DNA of 64,000 nt from CAVSUB01 sp963816725 (GTDB taxonomy: Bacteria > Acidobacteriota > Vicinamibacteria > Vicinamibacterales > 2-12-FULL-66-21), in assembly GCA_963816725.1 (NCBI GenBank), contig CAWFMC010000021.1, positions 80,507 to 144,506 of the forward strand. The letters are read 5' to 3'. Below are positions 18,595-29,204 of the stretch, piece by piece. A program made the translations under genes and the position numbers. The notes beneath the pieces are model-generated. The model was not told the DNA's origin, ran no database searches, and saw nothing but the letters and a program-made list of their open reading frames with translations. Positions within the stretch are counted from its first letter, which is position 1. Each line of letters starts with the position of its first letter.

Positions 18595-18849
18595 GTGGAC
18601 GAGCGATCGCGTGTGCTGACGGCGACTGTGATAGGCGCCGTTGCGGGTGGCGTATGGGGATGGCTGTACCTGACCGAGCAGGGCCGCCGCATTCGTGATC
18701 AGATCGAGCCGAGGCTGGATGACTTCATCGGCGAGATTTCGCGCGTCCGCGGCACGGTCGAAAAGGCCCGTGCGGCCGCGGATGAAGGCTGGCGGTCGCT
18801 GAGCGACATGGCCGGCGGCACTACACAAGGCGGCCGATGGTCGGCCTAG
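18595..18849 (+). CDS. Small membrane-anchored protein, YtxH-like
   Basis: 84 residues with one hydrophobic segment (VLTATVIGAVAGGVWGWLYLT) followed by a charged helix (RRIRDQIEPRLDDFIGEISRVRG). The GTG at 18595 is fixed by AAGGAGGC five bases upstream. It resembles YtxH/general-stress small proteins in topology. It opens a series of three small envelope proteins downstream of the Mla operon and may be cotranscribed with it. Confidence 0.65.
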   Translation: MDERSRVLTATVIGAVAGGVWGWLYLTEQGRRIRDQIEPRLDDFIGEISRVRGTVEKARAAADEGWRSLSDMAGGTTQGGRWSA

Positions 18850-18859
18850 GAGAGTCACA

Positions 18860-19297
18860 ATGCCGACGGTCGATTTGAGCACCACCAATCTGCTGCTTGG
18901 GATCATGGCAGCGGTCAGCGTCCTGCAGGGACTCCTCCTGATTGGCGCGGGTGTGGCGGGTTTCCTCGTCTACAAGCGCGTCACCCAGCTGATCGCGGAC
19001 CTCGAGGCGCGGCAGGTGGCACCCATCCGGGAGAAGGTGGAAGCGATCCTCGGTGATGTGAAGACGGTCACGGCGCGCGTGAGCGAGCAGACCGAGCGCG
19101 TCGATCACGCGATCTCCGGGACCATGGACCGGGTGGATGAGACCGCGGAGCGCGTTCGGCACTCGGTGAGGGACAAAGTGAGTCAGGCCACCGGCGTGGT
19201 GCGGGGCGTTCGCGCCGTCGTCGCGTCGGTGCTGACCAATCTCAGCCCTGGCGGCAACGGAGCCCGATCCTCCGCCGACGCCGCCAGCCGGCTGTAG
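18860..19297 (+). CDS. DUF948-like membrane protein with long helical tail
   Basis: 145 residues. The N-terminal membrane segment is at ~10-37 (LLLGIMAAVSVLQGLLLIGA), then a coiled-coil tail (VAPIREKVEAILGDVKTVTA, RVSEQTERVDHAISGTMDRV). Topology and composition fit DUF948-type proteins. It starts 10 bases after the previous stop codon behind GGAGAG. Function unknown; a spacer or adaptor at the inner membrane is inferred from the layout. Confidence 0.65.
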   Translation: MPTVDLSTTNLLLGIMAAVSVLQGLLLIGAGVAGFLVYKRVTQLIADLEARQVAPIREKVEAILGDVKTVTARVSEQTERVDHAISGTMDRVDETAERVRHSVRDKVSQATGVVRGVRAVVASVLTNLSPGGNGARSSADAASRL

Positions 19298-19362
19298 CAG
19301 ACGGTGCGGCCCGCACGACGCGGGTCCGCCGCGGAAACTGACGAAACATAGCAGGAGGGTAC

Positions 19363-19743
19363 ATGGCGTACGAATACGATCGACTCGAACGGGAAGATGG
19401 CGGCGGCTCGTTTCTGATGGGCCTGTTGGCCGGTACAGTGCTTGGCGCGGGGCTCGGCATGCTGTTCGCGCCGAAGGCCGGCGCGGAACTGCGCAACCAG
19501 CTCAACGAGCAGGCGGGTAAGTTGCGCTCGACCGCGAACGACACCTTGAACCAGGTGAAGTCGACGGCCGGCGATACCTACTCCCAGGCGACCGACAAGG
19601 TCAGCCAGATCGTCGACAAAGGCAAGGAAGCCTACGACCGCGCCCGGAGCAACGTCAGCAACATCAACACCGGGACCCCGGCGACCGGCACCACCGGATC
19701 GACCGGCTTCTCGTCTCAGAACCAGACGAACCGGACCACCTAG
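19363..19743 (+). CDS. YtxH domain protein
   Basis: 126 residues. Residues 15-40 form the Gly-rich YtxH membrane segment (FLMGLLAGTVLGAGLGMLFA followed by PKAGAELR), then an amphipathic helix with repeated Thr/Asp/Lys/Val pattern (STANDTLNQVKSTAGDTYSQ) similar to LEA-like stress proteins, and a Thr/Gly/Asn-rich tail. GGAGG precedes the ATG. Probably a stress-related envelope protein. A UUCG-loop hairpin follows the stop. Confidence 0.75.
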   Translation: MAYEYDRLEREDGGGSFLMGLLAGTVLGAGLGMLFAPKAGAELRNQLNEQAGKLRSTANDTLNQVKSTAGDTYSQATDKVSQIVDKGKEAYDRARSNVSNINTGTPATGTTGSTGFSSQNQTNRTT

Positions 19744-19750
19744 CGCGCGC

Positions 19751-19776
19751 GGGACGGGTGCTTCGGCACCTGTCCC
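19751..19776 (+). terminator. UUCG-loop hairpin after the YtxH gene
   Basis: GGGACGGGTGC pairs with GCACCTGTCCC (one G-T pair) around a TTCG tetraloop, 7 bases after the stop. There is no T run, so it is either a weak intrinsic terminator or an mRNA-stabilising end. Confidence 0.6.
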
Positions 19777-19820
19777 GGCCTGCGTGGCCGGGCTCCGGCC
19801 CGCGACGGGTCGCGGTGATC

Positions 19821-20033
19821 ATGTCCTCGATGACCAACGAACGCGCGGAACAGGCGGCCAACATCGTGCTCGCGGCAGCTGCGATCGGCGTGGCCGTGGT
19901 GGTGATGCGCACGCCTGCCCTCCGACGCGTCGCGTGGCGTCTGGCGGTTACCGCGCTGACCGGCTCACTACCTGCCTGGGTCGCCAAAGAGGTGCGTCAC
20001 GCCTGGAGCGAGAGCGGCAGCGCCCAGCTATGA
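19821..20033 (+). CDS. Small membrane protein, unknown function
   Basis: 70 residues with a hydrophobic segment near the N-terminus (AANIVLAAAAIGVAVVVM), a basic stretch (RRVAWR) and a second weaker hydrophobic stretch. I chose the ATG at 19821 over an upstream in-frame start inside the terminator region. It ends 7 bases before the GTG of the YihY-family gene. No family recognised. Confidence 0.5.
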   Translation: MSSMTNERAEQAANIVLAAAAIGVAVVVMRTPALRRVAWRLAVTALTGSLPAWVAKEVRHAWSESGSAQL

Positions 20034-20034
20034 T
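20029..20034 (+). promoter_or_regulatory. -10-like hexamer TATGAT close to the start codon
   Basis: TATGAT spans the stop codon of the preceding small gene and ends six bases before the GTG at 20041. It is a candidate leaderless promoter for the YihY-family gene. Confidence 0.35.
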
Positions 20035-20040
20035 CGGACC

Positions 20041-20976
20041 GTGACGGCCACGGTCCCGGAGACGCGGACGCGCCCGCGTTGGTGGCGGCGTGCAGTTCGA
20101 CGCCTCGGAGCCGACCTTCGCCTGACCGGCCGTTCCATGTGGCGCGGGGTGACCGGCATCTACAACGGCAATCACCTCACCTTCGCCTCATCGATCGCCT
20201 ACTACTCGCTGCTCTCCCTCTTCCCGTTCTTTCTGCTGGTGTTCTCGATCATCGGCAGCATCACCAGCAGCGACGCGGATCGCACGGCGGTCCTCAACTT
20301 CGTGCTGCGCTACTTCCCGCGCCAGTTCCCCTTCGTCACCACCCAACTCGACGCCTTGAAGGAAGCGCCGATACGGCTCGGCGTCGCCGGCAGCGTGCTG
20401 ATGGTGTGGGCGGCGATGGGGGTCTTCGGCGCGGTGACGTCCGCGGTGAACAATGCCTGGGGCGTCGAGAAGATGCCCAGCTACTTCCGCCACAAGCTGA
20501 TCTCGTTCATCATGCTGGTCGCGTCAGCGGTCCTGCTCCTCGGTGGGCTCCTGCTCGTCACGGCCATCAACGTGGTGGAAGCGAGCTGGTTCGCCACCGT
20601 GCTCGAACGCATCCCGGCGCTCCTGGCGCTCCAATCGCTGGCGATCAAGTGGGCCACAACCGCGACCTTCATCTTCGTTGTCGGCCTGGTGTTCTATTTC
20701 GTCCCGAACGCCAAGGTGCGCTTCCGGGACGTATGGGTCGGCGCCGTGGTGACGGGCCTGCTCTGGCGGGGTGCACTGGCGGGGTTCTCGATCTACGTGA
20801 GGGATCTGTCACGCTTCAGCGTGCACGGATCGATTGCCGCCGTGGTCGTCTTCCTGGTGTGGGTCTACACCTCCGCGATCATCCTGCTCTACGGCGTCGA
20901 GGTGACCGCGGCCTACGCGCGCCTGCGGCGGCATCGCCCCGACGCGATCCCCGCCGCCCCGACGCCGCGAACCTAG
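20041..20976 (+). CDS. YihY/BrkB-family inner membrane protein
   Basis: 311 residues with about six membrane segments. Family features: GNHLTFASSIAYYSLLSLFPF, VTSAVNNAWGVEK, FYFVPNAKVRFRDVWVGAV, and VFLVWVYTSAIILLYGVEVT followed by AAYARLRR near the C-terminus. Often mis-named ribonuclease BN; the role in the envelope is unsettled. GTG start at 20041. It is convergent with the ABC-2 permease gene; the space between them is filled by a long inverted repeat. Confidence 0.88.
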   Translation: MTATVPETRTRPRWWRRAVRRLGADLRLTGRSMWRGVTGIYNGNHLTFASSIAYYSLLSLFPFFLLVFSIIGSITSSDADRTAVLNFVLRYFPRQFPFVTTQLDALKEAPIRLGVAGSVLMVWAAMGVFGAVTSAVNNAWGVEKMPSYFRHKLISFIMLVASAVLLLGGLLLVTAINVVEASWFATVLERIPALLALQSLAIKWATTATFIFVVGLVFYFVPNAKVRFRDVWVGAVVTGLLWRGALAGFSIYVRDLSRFSVHGSIAAVVVFLVWVYTSAIILLYGVEVTAAYARLRRHRPDAIPAAPTPRT

Positions 20977-20987
20977 GGGAACCGTGA

Positions 20988-21180
20988 GGTTCTAAGGGGT
21001 GCAACGGGGTTCTGGGGTGCTCAAGGTGCTCGTTCTACCGCGTTCTGCGGTTCTGCGAAGTTCTGCGCCGCCGTCGCGGCATTCGAGGTGAACCTGCAGA
21101 ACCCGAGAACCCGTAGAACCCGAGAACCCGTAGAACAAGAACCTTGAGCACCCCCAGAACCTGTTGAACCCCGTAGAACC
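20988..21180. repeat. Long imperfect inverted repeat built of GTTCT/AGAAC units
   Basis: Two arms of about 50 bases (20988-21038 and 21130-21180) are near-perfect reverse complements, differing at a few positions. The inner part repeats GTTCTGCG on the left and AGAACCCG(T)(A/G) on the right. The whole can fold into one very long hairpin. It lies exactly between two convergent genes and could terminate transcription from both sides, or be a mobile non-coding repeat. No protein is encoded. Confidence 0.8.
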
Positions 21181-21184
21181 CTAT

Positions 21185-22864
21185 TCAACTCACCACCAGC
21201 GCAAGATTCTCGCGGCGCCGCGCCAAGAGCGCACGCAGCGGCCGCGCGGCCAGCCGGTTCACCGCGAACGCCACGATCATCCAGACGAGCAGGAGCACCG
21301 GCGCCAGCGCGGGCCGTCCGAGCAGGGATGTCGCGCCGAGCGCAAGCCCGATCGGCGGAACCGCGCTGATCGCCGTGACCGCCAGGCCGCCGAGGTTCGC
21401 CAGGCCATGCGCGTTGCTGCGGTTGCCGATGCTGTTCAAGTCCACGACCTTCGGGAACAGGCTGGCCAGCGCCGCGGCCGCAGGCGCGACCAGCAGCCAC
21501 ACGCAGATCATGCCCAGCGGAATGCTGATCCACAGCGCCGGATGCCCGCCCGGGTAAAGCAGCATCGCCCCCGACATCGCCAGGAACGCCGGAATCGCCG
21601 AGAGCAGCGCGTTGCCGACCGCCTTGCCGGTCAGGATGTCGTCTTCCGAGAGCGGTGACAGGAACGCCAGCGTGAGCCCCGCGCCATCGATTGCGAACTG
21701 GTTGGTGACGAGCGGCAGCGCCGTCATGATGCTGCCGACCGCGCCGAGGAGCGCGAACCCGAGACCGCTCGACGGCAGGGGGAAGTGGCCGCTCCCACGG
21801 GACGCGATTACGCCGAGGGCGACGCACAGCATGAGCGGGGACAGCAGCGTCGATCGGCCCCGCGGCGTCCGCATCGTCAGACGGATCTGCGCCGTGGCCA
21901 CGGCGCTCGCGCCGGGCGAGAGCAGCGGCAGGCGCCACCCAGCGTTCGCCTGACGGCCCCCCGATCGCCGCCGCGCGACGGAACCCGGGAAGGCCAGGAT
22001 CCGGATGAACGCGAGGAACGCCAGGCCGTGCAGGAGTCCGGCGGTCGCGATGAGCGCCACCAAGGCTGATGCGCTCGCGCCCATGCGGCCTTCGACCCCC
22101 GCCTGGGTCGCGGCGACCAGGCGTTCCGATGGCGACACCGCGAACACCTGGCGCGATACACGGCTCGGCAGGGTGGGCGCGGTCACCGGCGCCGGCGGCT
22201 GTACGGGATGTTGACGGCGCGACGGACGGTCGAACGAGCTGGTCACCATGCCGACGAGAGGCAGCAGCAGGATGAGGGCGAGCGTGATCAGCTCGCCCCG
22301 CCGGCGATCGCGCAGCACGATCTGCACGAGGCTGGCGGTCAGCGTCGAGAGCCCGAGCATGATGACGATGAAGGTGAGGCTGGCGATGAATGCGATCGCT
22401 GCCGCCGCGGCCTGGCCCCCGAGCCCAAGGCCGATCGGCAGGCAGATCGCGATCGGAATGAGCACCAGCGTCCAGGGCTCGGCCAGCGCGCCGGCAGCCT
22501 GGGCGAGATACAAGGTCGGACGCGGAATCGGCAGCAGCAACAGGCGGACCGCGTTGGGACGGTCCATGCCCGGCACCACGATGGGCCCGACAATCGACAG
22601 CGCGGTCGCGGCGATCGTCAGGTAGCGCAGGAACTGGAAGGTCAGCGCACCGCCCGGCGTGGTCGCCAGGGCATAGCCGGCGTACCCGCTCAGCAGCGAC
22701 ATGCCGATGAGCGATGGCACCAGCAGCAGCGCGGCGATGATCGGCCCGAGCTGATCGACAGCCAGGGACAGGCGCTCCAGCGTGTCGCGGGCGCCAGTTC
22801 GTTCCAGCGAGTTGAGGAGGACGCGCCAGCGCATCCATGCGAACGCGCGCAGGATCCGGATCAC
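21185..22864 (-). CDS. ABC-2 type exporter permease
   Basis: 559 residues with about twelve hydrophobic segments in two halves (e.g. LGPIIAALLLVPSLIGMSLL, ALGSLFPKV-like and VLLLVWMIVAFAVNRLAARP near the end) and a Pro/Arg-rich cytoplasmic loop near residue 235. The GTG at 22864 follows the ATPase stop with one base between. It forms the membrane part of an export system with the ATPase upstream. The substrate cannot be read from the sequence; no dedicated cargo gene is adjacent. Confidence 0.8.
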   Translation of the reverse strand: MIRILRAFAWMRWRVLLNSLERTGARDTLERLSLAVDQLGPIIAALLLVPSLIGMSLLSGYAGYALATTPGGALTFQFLRYLTIAATALSIVGPIVVPGMDRPNAVRLLLLPIPRPTLYLAQAAGALAEPWTLVLIPIAICLPIGLGLGGQAAAAAIAFIASLTFIVIMLGLSTLTASLVQIVLRDRRRGELITLALILLLPLVGMVTSSFDRPSRRQHPVQPPAPVTAPTLPSRVSRQVFAVSPSERLVAATQAGVEGRMGASASALVALIATAGLLHGLAFLAFIRILAFPGSVARRRSGGRQANAGWRLPLLSPGASAVATAQIRLTMRTPRGRSTLLSPLMLCVALGVIASRGSGHFPLPSSGLGFALLGAVGSIMTALPLVTNQFAIDGAGLTLAFLSPLSEDDILTGKAVGNALLSAIPAFLAMSGAMLLYPGGHPALWISIPLGMICVWLLVAPAAAALASLFPKVVDLNSIGNRSNAHGLANLGGLAVTAISAVPPIGLALGATSLLGRPALAPVLLLVWMIVAFAVNRLAARPLRALLARRRENLALVVS

Positions 22865-22865
22865 G

Positions 22866-23624
22866 TCAGATCCAATCGAGCGCGGCCGGGACCGCGGCGC
22901 CGCCGCCGACCAGGTCGATGAACAGCTCTTCGAGCGAGCGGCCGGTCCCGCCCGAGCGGAGCTCGTCAATCGTTCCTTGCGCGACCATACGCCCCTTGGC
23001 GATCACGCCGATGTGCGTGGACAGCCGCTCGACGATCTCCAGGATGTGCGAGGTCAGAAAGATGGTGCCGCCCCGCGCCACGAACGCGTGGAGCAGATCC
23101 TTGATCTGCCGGGAGGCGACGGCGTCGATCCCTTCGAACGGCTCGTCGAGGAAGAGCAGCCGGGGCGCGGGCAGGAGGGCCGCCGCCAGCGACAGCTTCT
23201 TCCGCATGCCGTGCGAGAAGTCGACCACCAAGGTGTTGCCTGCGTCGTGCAACTCCATCAGCCCAAGCAGATCCCCGGCGCGGCTGCGCGACGTCGCGGC
23301 ATCGAGGCCGTGCACCCGGGCCACGAAGTCGAGCGTCTCCGCGGCGGTGAGCCGGTCGAAGAGCGCGAGATCCTCCGGCACGACCCCGATGCGGCGCTTG
23401 ACGCCCACGGCATCCGCCAGCGGATCCACCCCGAGAATCCGCATCGATCCGCCGGATGGCCGCAGCAGCCCTGTCAGGCACTTGATCGTCGTGCTCTTGC
23501 CGGCCCCGTTCGGTCCGAGAAAACCGTAGAAGCTGCCGGCCGGCACCGCAAGGTCGATGGCGTCGACCGCACGGAAGTCGCCGAACGTCCGGGTCAGCCC
23601 GCGTGTCTCGACAGCTAGGTCCAC
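22866..23624 (-). CDS. ABC-2 exporter ATP-binding protein
   Basis: 252 residues. Walker A GPNGAGKSTTIKCL, Q-loop region VVPEDLALFDRL, Walker B RLLFLDEPFEGID and switch His in LTSHILEIVERL. The signature reads FSHGMRKKLSLAAAL, with His in place of the usual second Gly/Ser of LSGGQ; this occurs in ABC-2 type ATPases. GTG start at 23624, with TAGAAT six bases upstream. Divergent from the YyaL-like gene. Confidence 0.9.
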   Translation of the reverse strand: MDLAVETRGLTRTFGDFRAVDAIDLAVPAGSFYGFLGPNGAGKSTTIKCLTGLLRPSGGSMRILGVDPLADAVGVKRRIGVVPEDLALFDRLTAAETLDFVARVHGLDAATSRSRAGDLLGLMELHDAGNTLVVDFSHGMRKKLSLAAALLPAPRLLFLDEPFEGIDAVASRQIKDLLHAFVARGGTIFLTSHILEIVERLSTHIGVIAKGRMVAQGTIDELRSGGTGRSLEELFIDLVGGGAAVPAALDWI

Positions 23625-23630
23625 GGCGCG

Positions 23631-23636
23631 ATTCTA
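23631..23636 (-). promoter_or_regulatory. -10-like hexamer TAGAAT of the ABC exporter operon
   Basis: Minus-strand TAGAAT ends six bases before the GTG at 23624. No ribosome site lies between, so the transcript may be leaderless. Confidence 0.4.
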
Positions 23637-23697
23637 TCAACCTCTTCCAACCAGCGTGAGTTCGCGCCGCCAGCGGGCGGCCGGTCCGAATCAGACG

Positions 23698-23703
23698 TAC
23701 GAT
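23698..23703 (+). promoter_or_regulatory. -10-like hexamer TACGAT of the YyaL-like gene
   Basis: TACGAT ends seven bases before the ATG at 23711, again without a Shine-Dalgarno sequence. Confidence 0.4.
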
Positions 23704-23710
23704 TGATCCG

Positions 23711-25853
<2,143 letters not shown>

Positions 25854-25858
25854 GCAGG

Positions 25859-25864
25859 TATACT
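25859..25864 (+). promoter_or_regulatory. -10-like hexamer TATACT close to the start codon
   Basis: TATACT ends seven bases before the GTG at 25872 and begins 5 bases after the preceding stop codon. Confidence 0.4.
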
Positions 25865-25871
25865 GGCGGTC

Positions 25872-26225
25872 GTGACGACGTTTGATGTGGAAATCGTGCT
25901 GCGCGAGCGCAACTACGCCGTCACCGAGCGCCTCGATGCCGCCGGGACGCCGTCATCGTGGACGGAAGGGGACGTCGCCGAAGTGCTCCGGTCGATTCTC
26001 TCGGCCATCGATCGCACCATGAACCCTGACGCTACCGATCGCGTCGTCGCACTGCGCGGCTTCAGCTGGATCGTCGAACCGACGCCGGAAGGCGTCGTGA
26101 TCGCGATTGAGATCCCGAGCGGCGCTGCGGTCGCAGGACCGTTCCAGGTCGAGCAGCGTGCGCTCGACTCCATGATCACCCGCGTGCTCGCCGCCAACGC
26201 GCCGGTCCGTCCCACGATCCACTGA
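25872..26225 (+). CDS. Conserved-looking small protein, unknown function
   Basis: 117 residues, no export signal or membrane segment. The order is beta (FDVEIVLRERNYAVTERLD), helix (DVAEVLRSILSAIDRTM), two strands (RVVALRGFSWIVEPTPEGVVI) and helix (VEQRALDSMITRVLA), suggesting a compact alpha/beta domain. GTG start at 25872. I do not recognise the family. It starts 18 bases after the YyaL-like gene but seems to have its own promoter. Confidence 0.6.
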   Translation: MTTFDVEIVLRERNYAVTERLDAAGTPSSWTEGDVAEVLRSILSAIDRTMNPDATDRVVALRGFSWIVEPTPEGVVIAIEIPSGAAVAGPFQVEQRALDSMITRVLAANAPVRPTIH

Positions 26226-26322
26226 GCCAGCCGCGATCCGCGCGGCGTTGCTTCCCGCCTGTCTCGAGTCCCGGTACGGCGCTATCCAATTCGGCGCGCT
26301 TGAGACTAAGCTGGCCGGCATC

Positions 26323-27924
26323 ATGCGCCGAGCCTGTCCGTCCCTACTCGCGCTCATCGTCGTGTTCTCCGCTCCTGCGATATCGCAAATCGCGGTCGCC
26401 GGGCAGGGGCCGGCGGACACCTTCGAGCTGAACGAGATCACGATCGCGCAGGTGCAAGCCGGGCTGACGTCCGGGCGGTACACGTCGCGTCAGCTGGTCG
26501 AGCTGTACCTGAAACGCATCGAGGCGATCGATCGGAGTGGCCCGTCTCTTCACTCGGTGAGCGAGACCAACCCCGAGGCGCTGACCATCGCCGACGCGCT
26601 GGATGCCGAGCGGAAGTCGCGCGGACCGCGCGGGCCGCTGCACGGCGTGCCCATCCTGATCAAAGACAACATCGATACCGCCGATCGGATGAGCACGACG
26701 GCGGGCTCGCTGGCACTCGAGGGCTCGATTGCGGCGCGCGACGCGTTCGTGGTCCGGCAGCTCCGCCTGGCCGGGGCCATTCTGCTCGGAAAGACGAACC
26801 TGAGCGAGTGGGCGAACTACCGCTCGACGCAATCGAGTAGCGGCTGGAGCGGCCGCGGCGGGCAGGTGCGGAGCCCCTACGTGCTCGATCGCAACCCATG
26901 TGGTTCCAGCTCCGGGACCGGCGTCGCGATTGCCGCCAACCTGGCGACCGCCGGCGTGGGCACCGAGACAGACGGGTCGATCGTGTGTCCGTCGGCCGCC
27001 AACGGCCTGGTCGGCATCAAGCCGACGGTCGGACTGATCAGCCGTACCGGCATCATCCCGATTTCTCACACGCAGGACACGGCCGGTCCGATGGCCAGGA
27101 CCGTCGCCGACGCCGCCGCGCTGCTCGGCGCCATGGCCGGTCGCGATCCGCTCGATGCGGCAACGACTCGCAAGCCGGTAACAAAGCCACTCGACTACGC
27201 GGCCGCGCTCGATCCCGCCGCCCTCAAGGGGGCACGCATCGGAGTAGCCCGCAAGCGGTACACCGGCTACAGCGCGCCCACGGACCGCGTGTTTGAAGCC
27301 GCCATTGCCGCGCTCCGCGCCCAGGGCGCGGTCATCGTCGATCCGGCCGACATTCCAACCGCGGCGCAGCTCGATGCCTGCGAGAACACCATCCTGTCGC
27401 ACGAGTTCAAGGCCGATCTGAACGCGTATCTGAAGGCACTGCCCCCTTCTGCGCGCGTGCACTCGCTGGCCGATGTCATCGCCTTCAACGAGCGCGAGGC
27501 AACGCGCGAGATGCCGTATTTCGGCCAGGAGCTCTTCATCGCCGCGCAGAAGAAGGGACCGCTTACGTCAGCGGTCTATCTCCAGGCACTCGCGACGTGC
27601 CGCACGCGGTCACGCGCGCTCGGGATCGACGCCGTCCTGAAACGTCTGCGCCTCGATGCACTGGTCGCACCAACCGGCGCGCCCGCGTGGACCACCGATC
27701 TCGTGAACGGCGATCACTTCAGCGGCGCGAGCTCGACGCCGGCGGCGGTTGCGGGCTATCCCAGCGTCACCGTGCCCGCCGGTGAGGTCTTCGGCCTGCC
27801 GGTCGGGATCGCGTTCATCGGCACTGCGTCGAGCGAGCGCCGGCTGATCGAGCTCGCGTTCGCCTACGAGCAGGCGACCAGGCAGCGCCACCCGCCGCAA
27901 TTCCTTCCGGTCACGCCGAGGTAA
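26323..27924 (+). CDS. Exported amidase of the amidase-signature family
   Basis: 533 residues. A signal peptide occupies 1-27. Catalytic triad of the amidase signature: Lys114 (LIKDNIDT), cis-Ser at ~195 in CGSSSGTG and nucleophile Ser219 in GTETDGSIVCPSAANG. It hydrolyses an amide bond outside the cytoplasm; the substrate is unknown, and exported relatives are often annotated as Asp/Glu-tRNA amidotransferase subunit A by homology only. I chose the ATG at 26323 because the signal peptide begins there. The gene ends at the plus-strand barrel gene's upstream region. Confidence 0.9.
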   Translation: MRRACPSLLALIVVFSAPAISQIAVAGQGPADTFELNEITIAQVQAGLTSGRYTSRQLVELYLKRIEAIDRSGPSLHSVSETNPEALTIADALDAERKSRGPRGPLHGVPILIKDNIDTADRMSTTAGSLALEGSIAARDAFVVRQLRLAGAILLGKTNLSEWANYRSTQSSSGWSGRGGQVRSPYVLDRNPCGSSSGTGVAIAANLATAGVGTETDGSIVCPSAANGLVGIKPTVGLISRTGIIPISHTQDTAGPMARTVADAAALLGAMAGRDPLDAATTRKPVTKPLDYAAALDPAALKGARIGVARKRYTGYSAPTDRVFEAAIAALRAQGAVIVDPADIPTAAQLDACENTILSHEFKADLNAYLKALPPSARVHSLADVIAFNEREATREMPYFGQELFIAAQKKGPLTSAVYLQALATCRTRSRALGIDAVLKRLRLDALVAPTGAPAWTTDLVNGDHFSGASSTPAAVAGYPSVTVPAGEVFGLPVGIAFIGTASSERRLIELAFAYEQATRQRHPPQFLPVTPR

Positions 27925-27965
27925 TGGTGACTCGCACCGTTAGAGTAGTCGCCGAGGTGACACGA

Positions 27966-28583
27966 ATGCGAGTGGCGGGAGCGATCGCGGGAGTCGTGGT
28001 GACGCTGCTGTGCGGGATTGCGGCGTCGGCCGGGGCTCAGGGCCTGACCTACGGCGTCAAGGGCGGTGTCACGTTCGCCAACCTGAGTGAAGAAGGGGAG
28101 GCGGATACGGTCACGTTCGACATGCGCATCGGCCTCATCGCTGGCGGCTTCGTGACGTGGCCGCTGAGCGGGCGCCTGGCCCTGCAGCCGGAGGTCCTGT
28201 TTACCGAGAAGGGCGCGAAGGTGGAGCAGGGGGGCGGCACGCTCACGCAGCAGTTGGATTACCTGGACGTGCCGCTGCTGATCCGCTATCGCCTCACCGG
28301 AACCGACGCGCGGCATTTCTCGGTGTTCGGCGGACCGGCGATCGGCGTGAAGCTCCGCGCGCGCAGCCGCGCCTCCTTCGGGGATACAGCTATCGAAGAC
28401 GACGTCAGCGATCAGGTGAAGGGGACGGACCTGTCCGTGGTCGGCGGAGTTGGTTATCAGCGCGGGCGCGCCTCCGTCGAAGGCCGCTACGCGTGGGGCG
28501 TGTCCGACATCGACAAGGACGCCTCGGACGATGTGACGATTCGCACGCGGGGCATTTCGATCGTCGCCGGCTGGAGGTTCTGA
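27966..28583 (+). CDS. PorT-like outer membrane beta-barrel protein
   Basis: 205 residues with a signal peptide (1-24, ending ASAGAQG) and eight alternating hydrophobic/polar strands (YGVKGGVTFANLS, MRIGLIAGGFVTWPL, LALQPEVLFTEKGAK, YLDVPLLIRYRL, VFGGPAIGVKL, LSVVGGVGYQRG, VEGRYAWGVSDID, SIVAGWRF), ending in a terminal Phe as outer membrane proteins do. The ATG at 27966 follows GAGGTG; an in-frame ATG at 27924 would add 14 residues before the signal peptide. Function unknown. Confidence 0.8.
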   Translation: MRVAGAIAGVVVTLLCGIAASAGAQGLTYGVKGGVTFANLSEEGEADTVTFDMRIGLIAGGFVTWPLSGRLALQPEVLFTEKGAKVEQGGGTLTQQLDYLDVPLLIRYRLTGTDARHFSVFGGPAIGVKLRARSRASFGDTAIEDDVSDQVKGTDLSVVGGVGYQRGRASVEGRYAWGVSDIDKDASDDVTIRTRGISIVAGWRF

Positions 28584-28595
28584 AGACAGCTGCGA

Positions 28596-29154
28596 TCAGA
28601 ATCGAAAGCCGATGCGGCCAGCGAACCACGATGCGAATGCCGGGCTCGAATCCGCGTCCGCGTTGAGGATGTAGAAGCGGGCTTCAGGGCCGAGCTCGAA
28701 GCGCCGGCCGGCCCGCACCGCGAGCCCACCGCCGAATACGAATCCGACGTCCGTGCTCTCGGCCAGCGAGATCTTGCTGTCGGGGAGGAAGCCGAACGTG
28801 CCGCTGTGGCGCGCGACGGTGACGCCTCCGAGCGCGTACGGCTGCGCCGCGGCATGTCCGAAGCGCTGCACGATCGCGCCGCGTGAACAGCGTCGTGTGC
28901 CCCTCGGCGTTGAATCCGCCGGTCCGGTGGTGACGGAGGTCGTCGATCGAGACTTCGCCGAACGTCCGGCCGGCAATCCGTCGATCCAGCCGGCCGCCGG
29001 CAACCGCGCCGTTGCCGATCTGCCCTTCGTCGTCCCACGTCGTGCCGCCGCCGACCACCGCCGCCGCACTCCAGCCGGATGTCGGTGGGGACTGGGCGTG
29101 GATCGCCAGGGCGGTCGACAGAACGATTGTGAGCGTCGCCATCGCACGTCGCAT
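28596..29154 (-). CDS. Outer membrane beta-barrel protein, interrupted by a frameshift
   Basis: About 185 residues if corrected. The N-terminal part (ATG at 29154 after AGAGG) has a signal peptide ending AIHAQ and strands SGWSAAAVVGGG and GGRLDRRIAGRTFGEVSIDD. The frame then breaks near 28881-28886, after HTTLFT. The second part (GAIVQRFGHAAAQPYALGGV to FAGRIGFRF) carries the remaining strands and the terminal Phe. One base too many at the junction explains the break. Convergent with the PorT-like gene, 12 bases apart. Either a recent pseudogene or a sequencing indel. Confidence 0.7.
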
Positions 29155-29204
29155 GAGCACCTCTGACCGGTAAGGCGCGAGACGCAGCGATTCTGGCGCA
29201 GGCG

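Noticed and set aside
21021..22838. 605-codon minus-strand open frame
   Set aside because: Same strand but another frame of the ABC-2 permease; Arg/Pro/Gly-rich and runs through the inverted repeat.
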